Positions 16,953 to 25,104 are shown, counted from the first letter of the stretch. The stretch: DNA of 64,000 nucleotides from Mumia sp. Pv4-285 (GCF_041320275.1 NZ_CP162023.1:1798001-1862000), one strand, 5' to 3'. Numbers and translations: made by a program. Notes: generated from the letters alone by a model not told the origin.

Positions 16953-17153
16953 ATGGTGTGGACATGGCGGTTCGAGAAGGCCGACGGTGCAGCGGTCTCC
17001 CCGCAGGACGACGGAGGCTCGTTCGCGAGCCGCGGTGACGCGGAGTCGTGGGTGGGGGAGTTCTACGGCGACCTGGCCGACCAAGGGGTCGACCAGGTCA
17101 CGCTGATGGAGGACGGTCAGGTCGTCTTCGGCCCGATGTCGCTGCACGCGTGA
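16953..17153 (+). CDS. Small conserved hypothetical protein (66 residues)
   Basis: A short acidic soluble protein beginning VWTWRFEKADG, continuing SFASRGDAESWVGEFYGDLADQGVDQVTLMEDG and ending VFGPMSLHA. The W-x-F-E opening and the closing pattern of a strand-forming D-G-x-V-x-G-P resemble many short actinobacterial proteins found next to gcvT or ilvE, but the role is unknown. A -10 box 6 bases upstream and normal codon use support it as a real gene. Its TGA forms one arm of a palindrome with the stop codon of the convergent DUF3043 gene. Confidence 0.8.
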   Translation: MVWTWRFEKADGAAVSPQDDGGSFASRGDAESWVGEFYGDLADQGVDQVTLMEDGQVVFGPMSLHA

Positions 17154-17172
17154 CGTCGGCCGGCAGACGTCA
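17151..17172. terminator. Palindrome spanning two convergent stop codons
   Basis: TGACGTC (17151-17157) and GACGTCA (17166-17172) form a perfect 7-bp stem with an 8-base loop. Each arm contains one of the two stop codons, leaving only 16 bases between the genes. Confidence 0.5.
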
Positions 17173-17754
17173 GTAGGAGTCGCCGCGGCTGACCTGCGGC
17201 TTCGGCAGGCGCAGGCGCCGGATCTGCGTGCTGCGCATGATCGTGTACGTCGTGAGGCCCTTCGTGCTCGCATCGGGGAACCGCGCGGCGACCTCGCGCT
17301 TGACCCGGCGCACCAGGAAGAACGAGTCGACGATCGTGCCGACGATGGTGATCACCCAGAGCAGGTAGATCGCGCTGACCGCCCAGGGCGCGCGGATCAG
17401 GCTCACCAGCAGGATGATGACGAGCACCGGCATCAGGTACTCGCCGACGTTGCGCCGCGAGTCGACGACGTTGCGCGCAAGGCCCTTCACGGGCCCCTTG
17501 TCACGCGGGGGGAGGTAGCGGTCGTCACCGGTGCTCATCGCCTGGCGGACCTTGCCGCGCTCCTTCGTGCGCCGGTCGCGCTCCGCACGGGCCATGTCCT
17601 TGCGGGTGGCCGGAGTCTTGAGCGCCGCCTTGCGCGCGGCCTCCGCCTCCTTGCGGGTGGGGGTCGGACGACCCTTGCCGTCGGGCTTGGCCTCGGGCGC
17701 AGGCTGCGCGGCCGCTGTCGCGGCGGTCTCGGTCTGGTTCTTGCGTGTGAACAC
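17170..17754 (-). CDS. DUF3043 membrane protein
   Basis: A 194-residue protein of the actinobacterial DUF3043 family. The N-terminal half is charged and low-complexity (Ala, Lys, Arg, Glu, with RPTPTRKEAEAARKAALK), including DMARAERDRRTKERGKVRQAM. Two transmembrane segments follow (YLMPVLVIILLVSLI and SAIYLLWVITIVGTIVDSFFL), then a basic C-terminal region ending RLRLPKPQVSRGDSY. No catalytic motif is visible and the function is not known. The start is the GTG at 17754. It diverges from pspA across 181 bases. Confidence 0.88.
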   Translation of the reverse strand: MFTRKNQTETAATAAAQPAPEAKPDGKGRPTPTRKEAEAARKAALKTPATRKDMARAERDRRTKERGKVRQAMSTGDDRYLPPRDKGPVKGLARNVVDSRRNVGEYLMPVLVIILLVSLIRAPWAVSAIYLLWVITIVGTIVDSFFLVRRVKREVAARFPDASTKGLTTYTIMRSTQIRRLRLPKPQVSRGDSY

Positions 17755-17889
17755 TGATGCCTCAGGTCGTCAGGGTGCGTGCCACGGGCGCGAGACGCGC
17801 GGGCACACCGGTGCGGTCACGAGTACGTCGAGCCTACCTGGCCGCCGTCGGCGCCAGAAGACGTGCTGTCGAGAAGAACGCGCTGCCCG

Positions 17890-17895
17890 TAAGGT
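17890..17895 (+). promoter_or_regulatory. Candidate -10 (TAAGGT) for pspA
   Basis: TAAGGT sits 40 bases before the pspA ATG; the leader would be about 34 bases and contains GGGGA as a ribosome-binding site. Confidence 0.45.
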
Positions 17896-17935
17896 GGGGG
17901 GAACAGCGATCTTGGTGAAGGGGACAGACTCCACG

Positions 17936-18715
17936 ATGGGCATCATGAAGCGGATGGGCATGGTCTTCCGCAGCAAGGCCAACGCAGCGCTCGACAAGGC
18001 GGAGGACCCGCGCGAGACGCTCGACTACAGCTACCAGAAGCAGCTCGAGCTGCTTCAGAAGGTCCGTCGTGGGGTGGCCGACGTCGCGACCAGCCGCAAG
18101 CGGGTCGAGCTGCAGGTCAACCAGCTGCAGCAGCAGTCGGCCAAGCTCCAGGACCAGGCCAAGAAGGCACTCGCCGCCAACCGCGAGGATCTTGCCCGGG
18201 AGGCGCTGACGCGTCGGTCCGGCCTCGACCAGCAGATCGCGGACCTCCAGACGCAGCACGCGTCGCTCCAGGCCGAGGAGGAGAAGCTCACCCTCGCCTC
18301 GAAGCGCCTGCAGGCCAAGGTCGAGTCCTTCCGCACCCGCAAGGAGACGATCAAGGCGACGTACACGGCCGCCGAGGCCCAGACCCGCATCACCGAGGCG
18401 TTCTCGGGCATCTCGGAGGAGATGGGCGACGTCGGCCTCGCCGTGCAGCGTGCCGAGGACAAGACGGCACAGATGCAGGCTCGCGCCGGTGCGGTCGACG
18501 AGCTTCTCGCGTCCGGCGCCCTCGAGGACGTCACTGCCGGCCCGAACGACGACATCAGCCGTGAGCTCGACGCCCTGGCGTCCGCCTCGACGGTCGACTC
18601 GGAGCTCGAGGCCATGAAGCGCCAGCTCGGCACGGGTGCCGACAAGCCGGCGCTGGGCGCGGGCGACGTCGCGCCCGACGCGGTGGCCGAGGAGAAGCGG
18701 GAGGGGCAGGCGTGA
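17936..18715 (+). CDS. pspA: PspA/IM30/Vipp1-family protein
   Basis: A 259-residue, highly helical protein of the PspA/IM30 (bacterial ESCRT-III-like) family, which binds and stabilises stressed membranes. The opening GIMKRMGMVFRSKANAALDKAEDPRETLDYSY is the membrane-binding helix and hinge typical of actinobacterial PspA. Long coiled-coil segments follow (LELLQKVRRGVADV, then QVNQLQQQSAKLQDQAKKALAA, and DLQTQHASLQAEEEKLTLASKRLQ). The C-terminal 60 residues are acidic and less ordered. It starts at the ATG 17936 and ends with a GTGA overlap into pspAA. No phage-shock activator gene (pspF or clgR) is present in the window. Confidence 0.93.
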   Translation: MGIMKRMGMVFRSKANAALDKAEDPRETLDYSYQKQLELLQKVRRGVADVATSRKRVELQVNQLQQQSAKLQDQAKKALAANREDLAREALTRRSGLDQQIADLQTQHASLQAEEEKLTLASKRLQAKVESFRTRKETIKATYTAAEAQTRITEAFSGISEEMGDVGLAVQRAEDKTAQMQARAGAVDELLASGALEDVTAGPNDDISRELDALASASTVDSELEAMKRQLGTGADKPALGAGDVAPDAVAEEKREGQA

Positions 18716-18990
18716 TCGTACGCATCATGGCCGAGGGGCAGTTCGAGGTCGCCGACGACGCGCTCGACCAGCTCAACAGCCTCGATGACGCCGTCGAGAG
18801 TGCCGTCGCGAGTCACGACGAGGAGGCGTTCGGCGATGCGCTGAGCAGCCTGCTCGAGGCCGTACGCCAGATCGGCAAGGAGGTGCCCGACGAGGAGCTC
18901 GTCGAGTCCGACCTCGTGCTGCCGCCGTCTGATGCCTCGCTCGCGGAGGTCGAGGACCTGCTCGGGGCCGACGGCTTCATCCCCGGCTGA
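18712..18990 (+). CDS. pspAA: PspA-associated protein PspAA
   Basis: A 92-residue acidic protein that opens IVRIMAEGQFEV and includes DQLNSLDDAVESAV, EEAFGDALSSLLEAVRQIG and the terminal LLGADGFIPG, the pattern of the PspA partner PspAA. The GTG start overlaps the pspA stop codon as GTGA, so the two are translationally coupled. In families where this has been studied, PspAA accompanies PspA in membrane stress responses; its biochemical role is not settled. A strong hairpin follows, separating the pair from htpX. Confidence 0.88.
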   Translation: MIVRIMAEGQFEVADDALDQLNSLDDAVESAVASHDEEAFGDALSSLLEAVRQIGKEVPDEELVESDLVLPPSDASLAEVEDLLGADGFIPG

Positions 18991-19030
18991 CCCGCACCCC
19001 GGCTCACCCTCCACCCGTCGTACGCCGTAC

Positions 19031-19063
19031 GTTCCCGCCGCCGGTCGTCCCGGCGGCGGGAAC
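19031..19063 (+). terminator. Strong hairpin after pspAA
   Basis: GTTCCCGCCGCCGG (19031-19044) and CCGGCGGCGGGAAC (19050-19063) form a perfect 14-bp stem with a 5-base loop TCGTC. There is no U-tract. Its last bases also belong to a candidate ECF-sigma -35 box. Confidence 0.75.
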
Positions 19064-19084
19064 GCGCGAACCCTCCCGGGCGTT
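19058..19084 (+). promoter_or_regulatory. ECF-sigma-like promoter for htpX
   Basis: GGGAAC (19058-19063), 17 bases, then CGTT (19081-19084), matches the GGAAC-N17/18-(C)GTT consensus of SigR/SigH/SigE-type stress sigma factors. It is placed about 50 bases before the htpX start. Confidence 0.5.
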
Positions 19085-19133
19085 GAACTCGTAGGCGGCC
19101 GTCCACCTTCGCTCGCGGCCTGAAAGAGGAAGC

Positions 19134-20033
19134 ATGTCCAAGACCCGATTCCGCAGCGACGCGGGCCTGACCCGCCGGATCGGCGTGGTCAGCCTCGGCC
19201 TCGTGGCGCTCTACCTCGCGTTCGGCGCCGTGCTCATCACGGTCATGCCGAGTGCCGCGATGGCCGCCGTCATCGTCGTGGCGTTGGCGTGGGGCCAGTG
19301 GTACTTCTCCGACAAGCTCGCCCTGGCGTCCATGCGGGCGCGGATCGTCACGCCCGAGCAGGCGCCCGAGCTGCACGCCATGATCGACCGCCTCTGCGCG
19401 CTCGCCGACATGCCGAAGCCGGCGGTGGCGATCGCCGACACCGACCTGCCCAACGCCTTCGCGACCGGACGCTCGCCGAGCCACTCGGCCGTCTGCGTCA
19501 CGACCGGCATCCTGAGGCGGCTCGACGCCGAGGAGCTCGAGGGTGTCCTGAGCCACGAGCTCGCCCACGTCGCCCACCGTGACGTCTCCGTCATGACCGT
19601 GGCGTCGTCGCTCGGCCTGCTGGCAGGCTTCCTGGTCCGCTGGGCGCCGTTCCTCGGCAACAACCGCGACCGCAACAACAACGGGGCGCTGATGTTCCTC
19701 GTCGTGTGGATCGCCAGCATGGTCGCCTACTTCATCAGCTTCCTCCTGACCCGCGCACTGTCGCGCTACCGCGAGCTGAGCGCCGACCGCGCCGGCGCCT
19801 ACCTCACCGGCAAGCCCTCGGCGCTGTCCTCGGCGCTGCTCAAGATCACGGGCGAGATGGGCCGGATCCCGAGCAAGGACCTGCGCGAGGTCGAGAACAT
19901 GAGCGCGTTCTTCTTCGCCGCGCCGGCATTCTCGCGCGACTCGCTGGCCGGGCTGATGAACTCCCACCCGCCGGTGGAGAAGCGGATCGACCAGCTCGCT
20001 CGGATCTCCGCCGATCTCGGCCGTCCCCTCTGA
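19134..20033 (+). CDS. htpX: HtpX-like M48 membrane metalloprotease (PspA-associated)
   Basis: A 299-residue integral-membrane zinc protease. Two N-terminal transmembrane segments (VSLGLVALYLAFGAVLITVM and MAAVIVVALAWGQ) are followed by the catalytic domain: ATGRSPSHSAVCVTTGIL, the zinc site VLSHELAHVAHRDV with HEXXH, two more hydrophobic segments (around LGLLAGFLVRW and MFLVVWIASMVAYFISFLL), and RELSADRAGA, which carries the third zinc ligand. HtpX-type proteases degrade damaged membrane proteins. AGGA lies just upstream of the ATG at 19134. Its position between pspAA and pspAB is the PspA-associated configuration and suggests a shared membrane-quality-control role. Confidence 0.94.
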   Translation: MSKTRFRSDAGLTRRIGVVSLGLVALYLAFGAVLITVMPSAAMAAVIVVALAWGQWYFSDKLALASMRARIVTPEQAPELHAMIDRLCALADMPKPAVAIADTDLPNAFATGRSPSHSAVCVTTGILRRLDAEELEGVLSHELAHVAHRDVSVMTVASSLGLLAGFLVRWAPFLGNNRDRNNNGALMFLVVWIASMVAYFISFLLTRALSRYRELSADRAGAYLTGKPSALSSALLKITGEMGRIPSKDLREVENMSAFFFAAPAFSRDSLAGLMNSHPPVEKRIDQLARISADLGRPL

Positions 20034-20040
20034 GCCGGCG

Positions 20041-20625
20041 ATGGGATTCTGGGACGCCCTGATGGGCAGGTCGAAGCCGCCGCAGGCCGACCTCGACGCA
20101 CTGTTCGCACTGCCGTCCGCCGCGCTCACGCTGGAGGCAGCAGCGTCCATACGGCCCACCGGCATCGGCGCCGTCTGCTACCGGCAGAGCGAGGGCGCCG
20201 CGTTCAGCACGATGCAGTCCGACGTCACCGAGCTCCTCGACGCCGACGGCGGACCGAAGGTCGAGCGCACGGTCGACCCGTACGGCTTCACGTGGCTGGT
20301 CGTCCAGCACGATCCCGAGGACGTCGCCGGGCTGGTCACCGATCTGCACGCCGTCAACAGCACGCTCGTCGACAACGGCTTCGGGCCGCACCTGCTGTGC
20401 TCGGTGGTCGACTTCGCCACCACGGACGGCCGACCGCTCGGGCTCGTCTACCTCTACAAGCGGGGCACCTTCTACCCGTTCGCGCCCGACGGCGAGCCGC
20501 GGCGCGACAACGGTCTCGAGCTTCAGGTGCGCGGCATCGTCGCCGACGACCTCCCCCTCGAGAAGGACCTGTCGCGCTGGCTCGCCATCTGGGGCGCCCC
20601 GGGGCTCGACCGCGGCACTCGGTAG
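20041..20625 (+). CDS. pspAB: PspA-associated protein PspAB
   Basis: A 194-residue soluble protein that begins GFWDALMGRSKPPQADLDALFALPSAALTLEA and contains the strand-rich segments YGFTWLVVQHDPEDVAGLVTDLH and GLVYLYKRGTFYPFAPDG, followed by LEKDLSRWLAIWGAPGLDRGTR. This is the PspAB pattern in the pspA-pspAA-htpX-pspAB module. It starts 7 bases after the htpX stop codon, so it is in the same transcript. The molecular role is not known; the neighbours point to membrane stress. Its TAG stop codon is the start of the next gene's candidate -10 box. Confidence 0.85.
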   Translation: MGFWDALMGRSKPPQADLDALFALPSAALTLEAAASIRPTGIGAVCYRQSEGAAFSTMQSDVTELLDADGGPKVERTVDPYGFTWLVVQHDPEDVAGLVTDLHAVNSTLVDNGFGPHLLCSVVDFATTDGRPLGLVYLYKRGTFYPFAPDGEPRRDNGLELQVRGIVADDLPLEKDLSRWLAIWGAPGLDRGTR

Positions 20626-20628
20626 ATT
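20623..20628 (+). promoter_or_regulatory. Candidate -10 TAGATT for the aminotransferase gene
   Basis: TAGATT begins with the TAG stop codon of pspAB. The expected leader is about 55 bases and carries AAGGAT ahead of the ATG at 20689. Confidence 0.4.
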
Positions 20629-20688
20629 CGGCCCCGACGCCCGAGACCGTCAGGGCGCGCCGTCAGAACCCGCATCCCAAGGATCCCC

Positions 20689-21963
20689 ATGAGCATCTCC
20701 ACCCTGGATCGTGACGCCCTCGGTTCGCTGCTGTCGGAGCAGCGCACCGCGTACGAGGACCTGCGTGCGCGCGGTCTGACCCTGGATCTGACGCGGGGCA
20801 AGCCGTCGCCGGAGCAGCTCGACCTGTCGCAGGCTCTCCTCGCCCTCCCCGGCGAGGGCGACTTCCGTGCCGCCGATGGCACCGACACCCGCAACTACGG
20901 CGGTCTGGAGGGGCTCGTCGAGCTCCGAGAGATCTTCTCCGACCTGCTCGGCATCCCGGTGCCCCAGCTGCTCGCCCAGGGCAGCTCGAGCCTCACCCTC
21001 ATGCACGACACGCTGGTGTGGGCGATGCTGCACGGCTTCGCCTCGTCCCCGCGCCCGTGGGCCGCGGAGGAGAAGGTGCGCTTCGTCTGCCCCGTGCCGG
21101 GGTACGACCGCCACTTCGCGCTGCTGGAGTCGCTCGGGATCGAGATGGTTCCCGTCGCGATGAACGAGGACGGCCCGGATGCCGAGGCGGTCGCAGCCCT
21201 GGTCGCGGACGACCCGACGATCAAGGGCATGTGGCTCGTCCCGGCCTATGCCAACCCGACCGGCGGCGTGACCTCGCCCGAGGTTGCGGCGCGGCTGATG
21301 GCGATGCCGGCGGCGGCGCCGGACTTCCGGCTGTTCTGGGACAACGCCTACGCGGTGCACCACCTCACCACCGACGAGACCAAGAGCACCGACGTGCTGT
21401 CGCTCGCGTCCGCCGGCGGCCACCCCGACCGTGTGGTCGTGTTCGCCTCGACGTCGAAGATCACGTTCGCGGGTGCAGGCGTGGCCCTCTTCGGCAGCTC
21501 ACCGGCCAACATCGCATGGTTCAAGAGTCATCTGAAGTTCGCGTCGATCGGCCCCGACAAGGTCAACCAGCTGCGTCACGTACGGCTGTTCGGCGACGCC
21601 GAGGGCGTCCGCGCGCTGATGCGCCGGCACCGCGACCTGCTCGCCCCGAAGTTCACGATCGTCGACGAGGTGCTCACGTCGCGCCTCGCGGCCTACGACG
21701 TGGCCACGTGGACGCGGCCGCTGGGCGGATACTTCGTCAACCTCGACGTCGTCGACGGCACGGCCGCACGCGTGGTCGAGCTCGCCAAGGCGGTCGGGGT
21801 CGCCCTGACTCCTGCCGGCGCCTCCTTCCCGTACGGCGCGGACCCGCGTGACCGCAACATCCGGATCGCGCCGTCGTTCCCGTCGCTGGACGACCTGCGT
21901 GCGGCGATGGACGCGCTGGCGACCTGCGTCCTGCTCGCGGCGGCCGAGAAGTCCCTGGCCTGA
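20689..21963 (+). CDS. PLP-dependent aminotransferase, class I/II (AspT-like)
   Basis: A 424-residue fold-type I PLP enzyme, probably cytoplasmic. It has LDLTRGKPSPEQLDLS at the N-terminus, the cofactor-binding run LAQGSSSLTLMHDTL, VPAYANPTGGV, WDNAYAVHH with the aspartate that contacts the pyridine nitrogen, and SKITFAGAGVALFGSS with the lysine that holds PLP. The N-terminal pattern, TRGKPSPEQL, is characteristic of the subgroup Ic aspartate aminotransferases of corynebacteria. An amino-acid substrate of aspartate or a related acidic residue is likely but not shown. It is followed by a glycerate kinase gene after 2 bases. Confidence 0.9.
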   Translation: MSISTLDRDALGSLLSEQRTAYEDLRARGLTLDLTRGKPSPEQLDLSQALLALPGEGDFRAADGTDTRNYGGLEGLVELREIFSDLLGIPVPQLLAQGSSSLTLMHDTLVWAMLHGFASSPRPWAAEEKVRFVCPVPGYDRHFALLESLGIEMVPVAMNEDGPDAEAVAALVADDPTIKGMWLVPAYANPTGGVTSPEVAARLMAMPAAAPDFRLFWDNAYAVHHLTTDETKSTDVLSLASAGGHPDRVVVFASTSKITFAGAGVALFGSSPANIAWFKSHLKFASIGPDKVNQLRHVRLFGDAEGVRALMRRHRDLLAPKFTIVDEVLTSRLAAYDVATWTRPLGGYFVNLDVVDGTAARVVELAKAVGVALTPAGASFPYGADPRDRNIRIAPSFPSLDDLRAAMDALATCVLLAAAEKSLA

Positions 21964-21965
21964 CC

Positions 21966-23090
21966 ATGCGCGTCCTCATCGCCCCCGACAAGTTCGCGGG
22001 CACGTTGAGCGCACCCCAGGCGGCGCGCGCGATTGCCGAGGGCTGGTCGCGCGCCGCTCCGGGCGACACCACGGTGCTCGTCCCGATGTCCGACGGCGGT
22101 CCCGGGTTCGTCGTGGGGCTCCACGCCAGCCTCGGTGGTGAGCTGCAGACCGTCACCGGTGTCCGCGGCCCTCTCGGCGTCCCGGTCGATGCGCCCCTCC
22201 TGCTGGTCGACGGCCGCAGCGGGAGCCGTACGGCCTACGTCGAGTCGGCCACGGCGTGCGGGCTCCACCTCGAGCAGCGCCGCAGTCCCGAGGACGCATC
22301 GACGTACGGCGTCGGGCAGCTGGTCGCGGCCGCGGTGGACGCCGGCGCCACGTCCGTCGTCGTCGGCCTCGGCGGCAGCACCACCACCGACGGCGGGGCC
22401 GGACTCCTGGCGGCGTTGGGCGCTCGGGCCGACGTCCCGCTCGATGCGGGGCCCGCCGGGCTCGCCGGCGTGACCTCGGTCGACCTGTCCGCGGTGCGGG
22501 AGCGGCTCGCACGGGTGACCCTCGTCGCCGCGACGGACGTCCGCAGCCCGCTGCTGGGTCTCTTCGGTGCCGCCCGCACGTTCGGGCCGCAGAAGGGCCT
22601 CGACGACGCGGCGATCGTCCGCGTCGACGCGATCCTGGACGCCTTCGTCGTCGCCGTGTGCGGCAGCGAGCCGGCGCAGCGCAAGGTCGCCGACCTGCCC
22701 GGCGCCGGTGCCGCCGGCGGGCTCGGCTTCGCGCTCCAGGTGCTCGGGGCGACGGTCGAGCCCGGCGTCACGATGGTCGCCGACGCGGTCGGCCTCGCCG
22801 ACCACGCACGCGGCTGCGACCTGGTCCTGACGGGGGAGGGGGCGTACGACGTCACCTCCCGCGACGGCAAGGTCGTGTACGGCGTCGCGGAGATCGCCGG
22901 TGAAGCCCTCCGGCCCTGCGTGGTGCTGGCCGGCAAGGTGCTCGTGGGATCCCGCGAGCGGAGGGCGATGGGGGTCGAGGCCGCGTACGCGATGGTCGAC
23001 ACGGTCGGTGAGGAGACGTCGCTGGCCGAGCCCGAGGAGTCGCTGCGACGGCTGGCCGAGCGCGTCGCTCGTACCTGGTCCGACCGCTGA
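21966..23090 (+). CDS. glxK: Glycerate kinase
   Basis: A 374-residue protein of the glycerate kinase type 1 family, which phosphorylates D-glycerate to 2- or 3-phosphoglycerate. It opens MRVLIAPDKFAGTLSAPQAARAI, followed by PMSDGGPGFV, SATACGLH, the glycine-rich VVGLGGSTTTDGGAGLLAALG, GAAGGLGFALQVLGA and the C-terminal LVLTGEGAYDVTSRDGKVVYGVA, all family-typical. It sits 2 bases past the aminotransferase stop codon, so the two are likely one transcript; the context suggests metabolism linked to serine or glycerate. The Rv2205c gene of M. tuberculosis occupies the corresponding position by memory. Confidence 0.93.
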   Translation: MRVLIAPDKFAGTLSAPQAARAIAEGWSRAAPGDTTVLVPMSDGGPGFVVGLHASLGGELQTVTGVRGPLGVPVDAPLLLVDGRSGSRTAYVESATACGLHLEQRRSPEDASTYGVGQLVAAAVDAGATSVVVGLGGSTTTDGGAGLLAALGARADVPLDAGPAGLAGVTSVDLSAVRERLARVTLVAATDVRSPLLGLFGAARTFGPQKGLDDAAIVRVDAILDAFVVAVCGSEPAQRKVADLPGAGAAGGLGFALQVLGATVEPGVTMVADAVGLADHARGCDLVLTGEGAYDVTSRDGKVVYGVAEIAGEALRPCVVLAGKVLVGSRERRAMGVEAAYAMVDTVGEETSLAEPEESLRRLAERVARTWSDR

Positions 23091-23240
23091 GCGCGACGTA
23101 CGCTGTCCACTACTTGCGGCAGTGCGCCACGCTCGGCGTATCGTGGTGCCGTACGGTGGAATGAGATCGCGGATCCCCGCGTTCGTGTTGTCAGCACCTG
23201 CCAACCGGGCGGCCCCGCACCACACACTTCGGGAGAACAG

Positions 23241-23600
23241 ATGACCGTGCAGAGCACCGACGCCAACGAGACCCTCACCGGCGTCAACCTGACCGACGGC
23301 GCTGCGGCCAAGGTGAAGAGCCTCCTCGACCAGGAGGGCCGCGACGATCTTGCGCTCCGCATCGCGGTGCAGCCCGGTGGATGCTCCGGTCTGCGCTACC
23401 AGCTCTTCTTCGACGAGCGCACCCTCGACGGTGACGAGACCCGCGAGTTCGACGGAGTCTCGCTCGTCGTCGACCGCATGAGCGTCCCCTACCTCCACGG
23501 CGCGACCATCGACTTCATGGACTCGATCGAGAAGCAGGGCTTCACGATCGACAACCCCAACGCGACCGGCTCCTGCGCCTGCGGCGACTCGTTCCACTGA
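23241..23600 (+). CDS. erpA: Iron-sulfur cluster insertion protein (ErpA/IscA/HesB family)
   Basis: A 119-residue A-type carrier that delivers iron-sulfur clusters to target proteins. The conserved cysteine signature is visible: VQPGGCSGLRY holds the first cysteine, and ATGSCACGDSF holds the C-x-C pair near the C-terminus. The HesB core segments ALRIAV and FDGVSLVVD are also present. The gene has a 150-base upstream region with an SD-like GGGAGA close to the ATG. It is the counterpart of the HesB gene Rv2204c, next to glycerate kinase and adenosine kinase. Clusters for enzymes such as LipA could be served, but that is inference. Confidence 0.93.
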   Translation: MTVQSTDANETLTGVNLTDGAAAKVKSLLDQEGRDDLALRIAVQPGGCSGLRYQLFFDERTLDGDETREFDGVSLVVDRMSVPYLHGATIDFMDSIEKQGFTIDNPNATGSCACGDSFH

Positions 23601-23631
23601 GTCCGAGGACGCGGCAGCGCCGCTGACACGA

Positions 23632-23664
23632 CGACGGCCGTCCGGGAGCCCCGGGCGGCCGTCG
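23632..23664 (+). terminator. Terminator after erpA
   Basis: CGACGGCCG (23632-23640) and CGGCCGTCG (23656-23664) form a perfect 9-bp stem; the intervening CCGGG/CCCGG bases can extend it inward. Confidence 0.65.
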
Positions 23665-23681
23665 ACGTCTGTCCGGGAGCG

Positions 23682-23687
23682 TACGCT
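23682..23687 (+). promoter_or_regulatory. -10 TACGCT, leaderless start for SGNH hydrolase gene
   Basis: TACGCT lies 6 bases before the GTG at 23694, with no ribosome-binding site. Confidence 0.5.
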
Positions 23688-23693
23688 TTCTGG

Positions 23694-25034
23694 GTGCAAC
23701 TCCGCCGATCTCGGGCTCGTGGGCTGCCGCTCCTGACGGCTGCGCTCGGGCTCTCTGTCGTTGGACTGGGCGTCCCCGTGCATGCCGCGGGCCTGGCGCC
23801 TGCGCAGGCACGCCAACCGGGTCCAACGCGGATCATGCTCGCGGGTGACTCCATCACGCACGGCAGAGCCGGCGACTACACCTACCGTTACTGGCTCTGG
23901 CGCGGCGTGCGTTCGGTGGGTGCCGACGTCGATTTCGTAGGACCGCGACAGGACCTGGCGTACGCGAAGACGAGCTACCTCGATCCTGCTTTCGACCGCG
24001 ATCATGCCGCGATGGCGGGTTCGACGACGGCGTACCACCTCGACCGGATCACCGAGGAGGTCGCAACCCATCGTCCCGCAGTCGTGGTGATCATGATCGG
24101 ATTCAACGACCTCCGCGTCCGCACTCCCGAGGCAACAGCGGCGAACATCCGGACGTACGTCGAGCGCGTGCGAGCCGTCGACCCAGCGGTGGACCTGGTC
24201 GTCGGGCAGGTGACGACGGGCTGGTCCGCCAGCGGCGGCGCGATGCTGCAGGCCGAGACCCACACCCTCAATGTGCTTCTCCACGGTCTCGCTGCGGTGC
24301 TCGATACGCCTGAGTCGAGGGTCGATCTCGCGTTGATTGCCGACGGCTGGGACCCGGCTGCGCACACCTGGGACGGCATCCATCCCACTCCTACCGGCCA
24401 GACTCGCCTCGCGCAGCGGGTTGCGGACTCCCTCGTCCGCATCGATGCGGTCTCCGCGAGGCCGCTGATCGACAAGGCTGTCGCGTGGCCGGCGACGTAC
24501 GTCGTGGGTGGCCGTGCTCTCGATCGCCGGATCGATCTGACGTGGGACGCGACCGGGATCGACGCCTGGACCAGTCGCGTGCGCCATCACCTGGTCGCTC
24601 CTGTGCGCGGCGCCGCGACGACGACGGGGTGGAGTACGGGCTCGCAGCGCGCGATCCCCGGGCTCCGGGCCGGCGGCACCTACGAGCTCCAGGTGCAACC
24701 CAGGCGCGGCACGATGACCGGTGCGTGGTCCCGCCCGGTGCGCGTACGCGCCTCCGGCCGCGTCCCTGTGGTGAGCCGGACGACGGCGACCTGGCGCGCT
24801 CGGAGGCTCCGCGTGCGGTGGCAGCAGGCTGCTACGTCGGACACGTATACGGTTGCGTACCGCACTCGCAGGCACGGCAGGCCATGGAACGCGTGGCGGC
24901 ACACCGCTCGTTCGGGTGGAGCTGCGACACTCGCCGTCTCCCGGCGGACGGCGCGGGCTCAGGTTCGGATCACGCCGCGCAACGACTACCTCACCGGCTC
25001 CCCCGTCACACATCGCGCCGTCCGCCCGAGGTGA
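23694..25034 (+). CDS. Secreted SGNH/GDSL hydrolase
   Basis: A 446-residue exported hydrolase. Residues 1-31 form a signal peptide (basic QLRRSRARG, hydrophobic LLTAALGLSVVGLGV, an A-x-A site near HAAG). The SGNH motifs follow: block I IMLAGDSITHG with the nucleophile Ser, block II with G around a YGDY-YRYW region, block III IGFNDLR with Asn, and block V HTWDGIHPTPTGQ with the catalytic Asp and His. The C-terminal half looks like fibronectin III or similar beta-sandwich segments (YELQVQPRRGTMTGAWSRPVRVR and YTVAYRTRRHG). The ligand of those domains is unknown. It is surrounded by core genes, is less strictly codon-biased than its neighbours, and may be an accessory insertion. Confidence 0.88.
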   Translation: MQLRRSRARGLPLLTAALGLSVVGLGVPVHAAGLAPAQARQPGPTRIMLAGDSITHGRAGDYTYRYWLWRGVRSVGADVDFVGPRQDLAYAKTSYLDPAFDRDHAAMAGSTTAYHLDRITEEVATHRPAVVVIMIGFNDLRVRTPEATAANIRTYVERVRAVDPAVDLVVGQVTTGWSASGGAMLQAETHTLNVLLHGLAAVLDTPESRVDLALIADGWDPAAHTWDGIHPTPTGQTRLAQRVADSLVRIDAVSARPLIDKAVAWPATYVVGGRALDRRIDLTWDATGIDAWTSRVRHHLVAPVRGAATTTGWSTGSQRAIPGLRAGGTYELQVQPRRGTMTGAWSRPVRVRASGRVPVVSRTTATWRARRLRVRWQQAATSDTYTVAYRTRRHGRPWNAWRHTARSGGAATLAVSRRTARAQVRITPRNDYLTGSPVTHRAVRPR

Positions 25035-25104
25035 CCGGCTCTCGCTCCACGTCGACGCGCACGACTATGGTGGGCGCGCACGTGTCCCCACTCGAGGAGC
25101 TCCG

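Noticed and set aside
21693-25013. 1106-residue minus-strand frame across glycerate kinase, erpA and the SGNH hydrolase
   Set aside because: It covers three well-supported plus-strand genes and has no domain; absence of stop codons is due to base composition.
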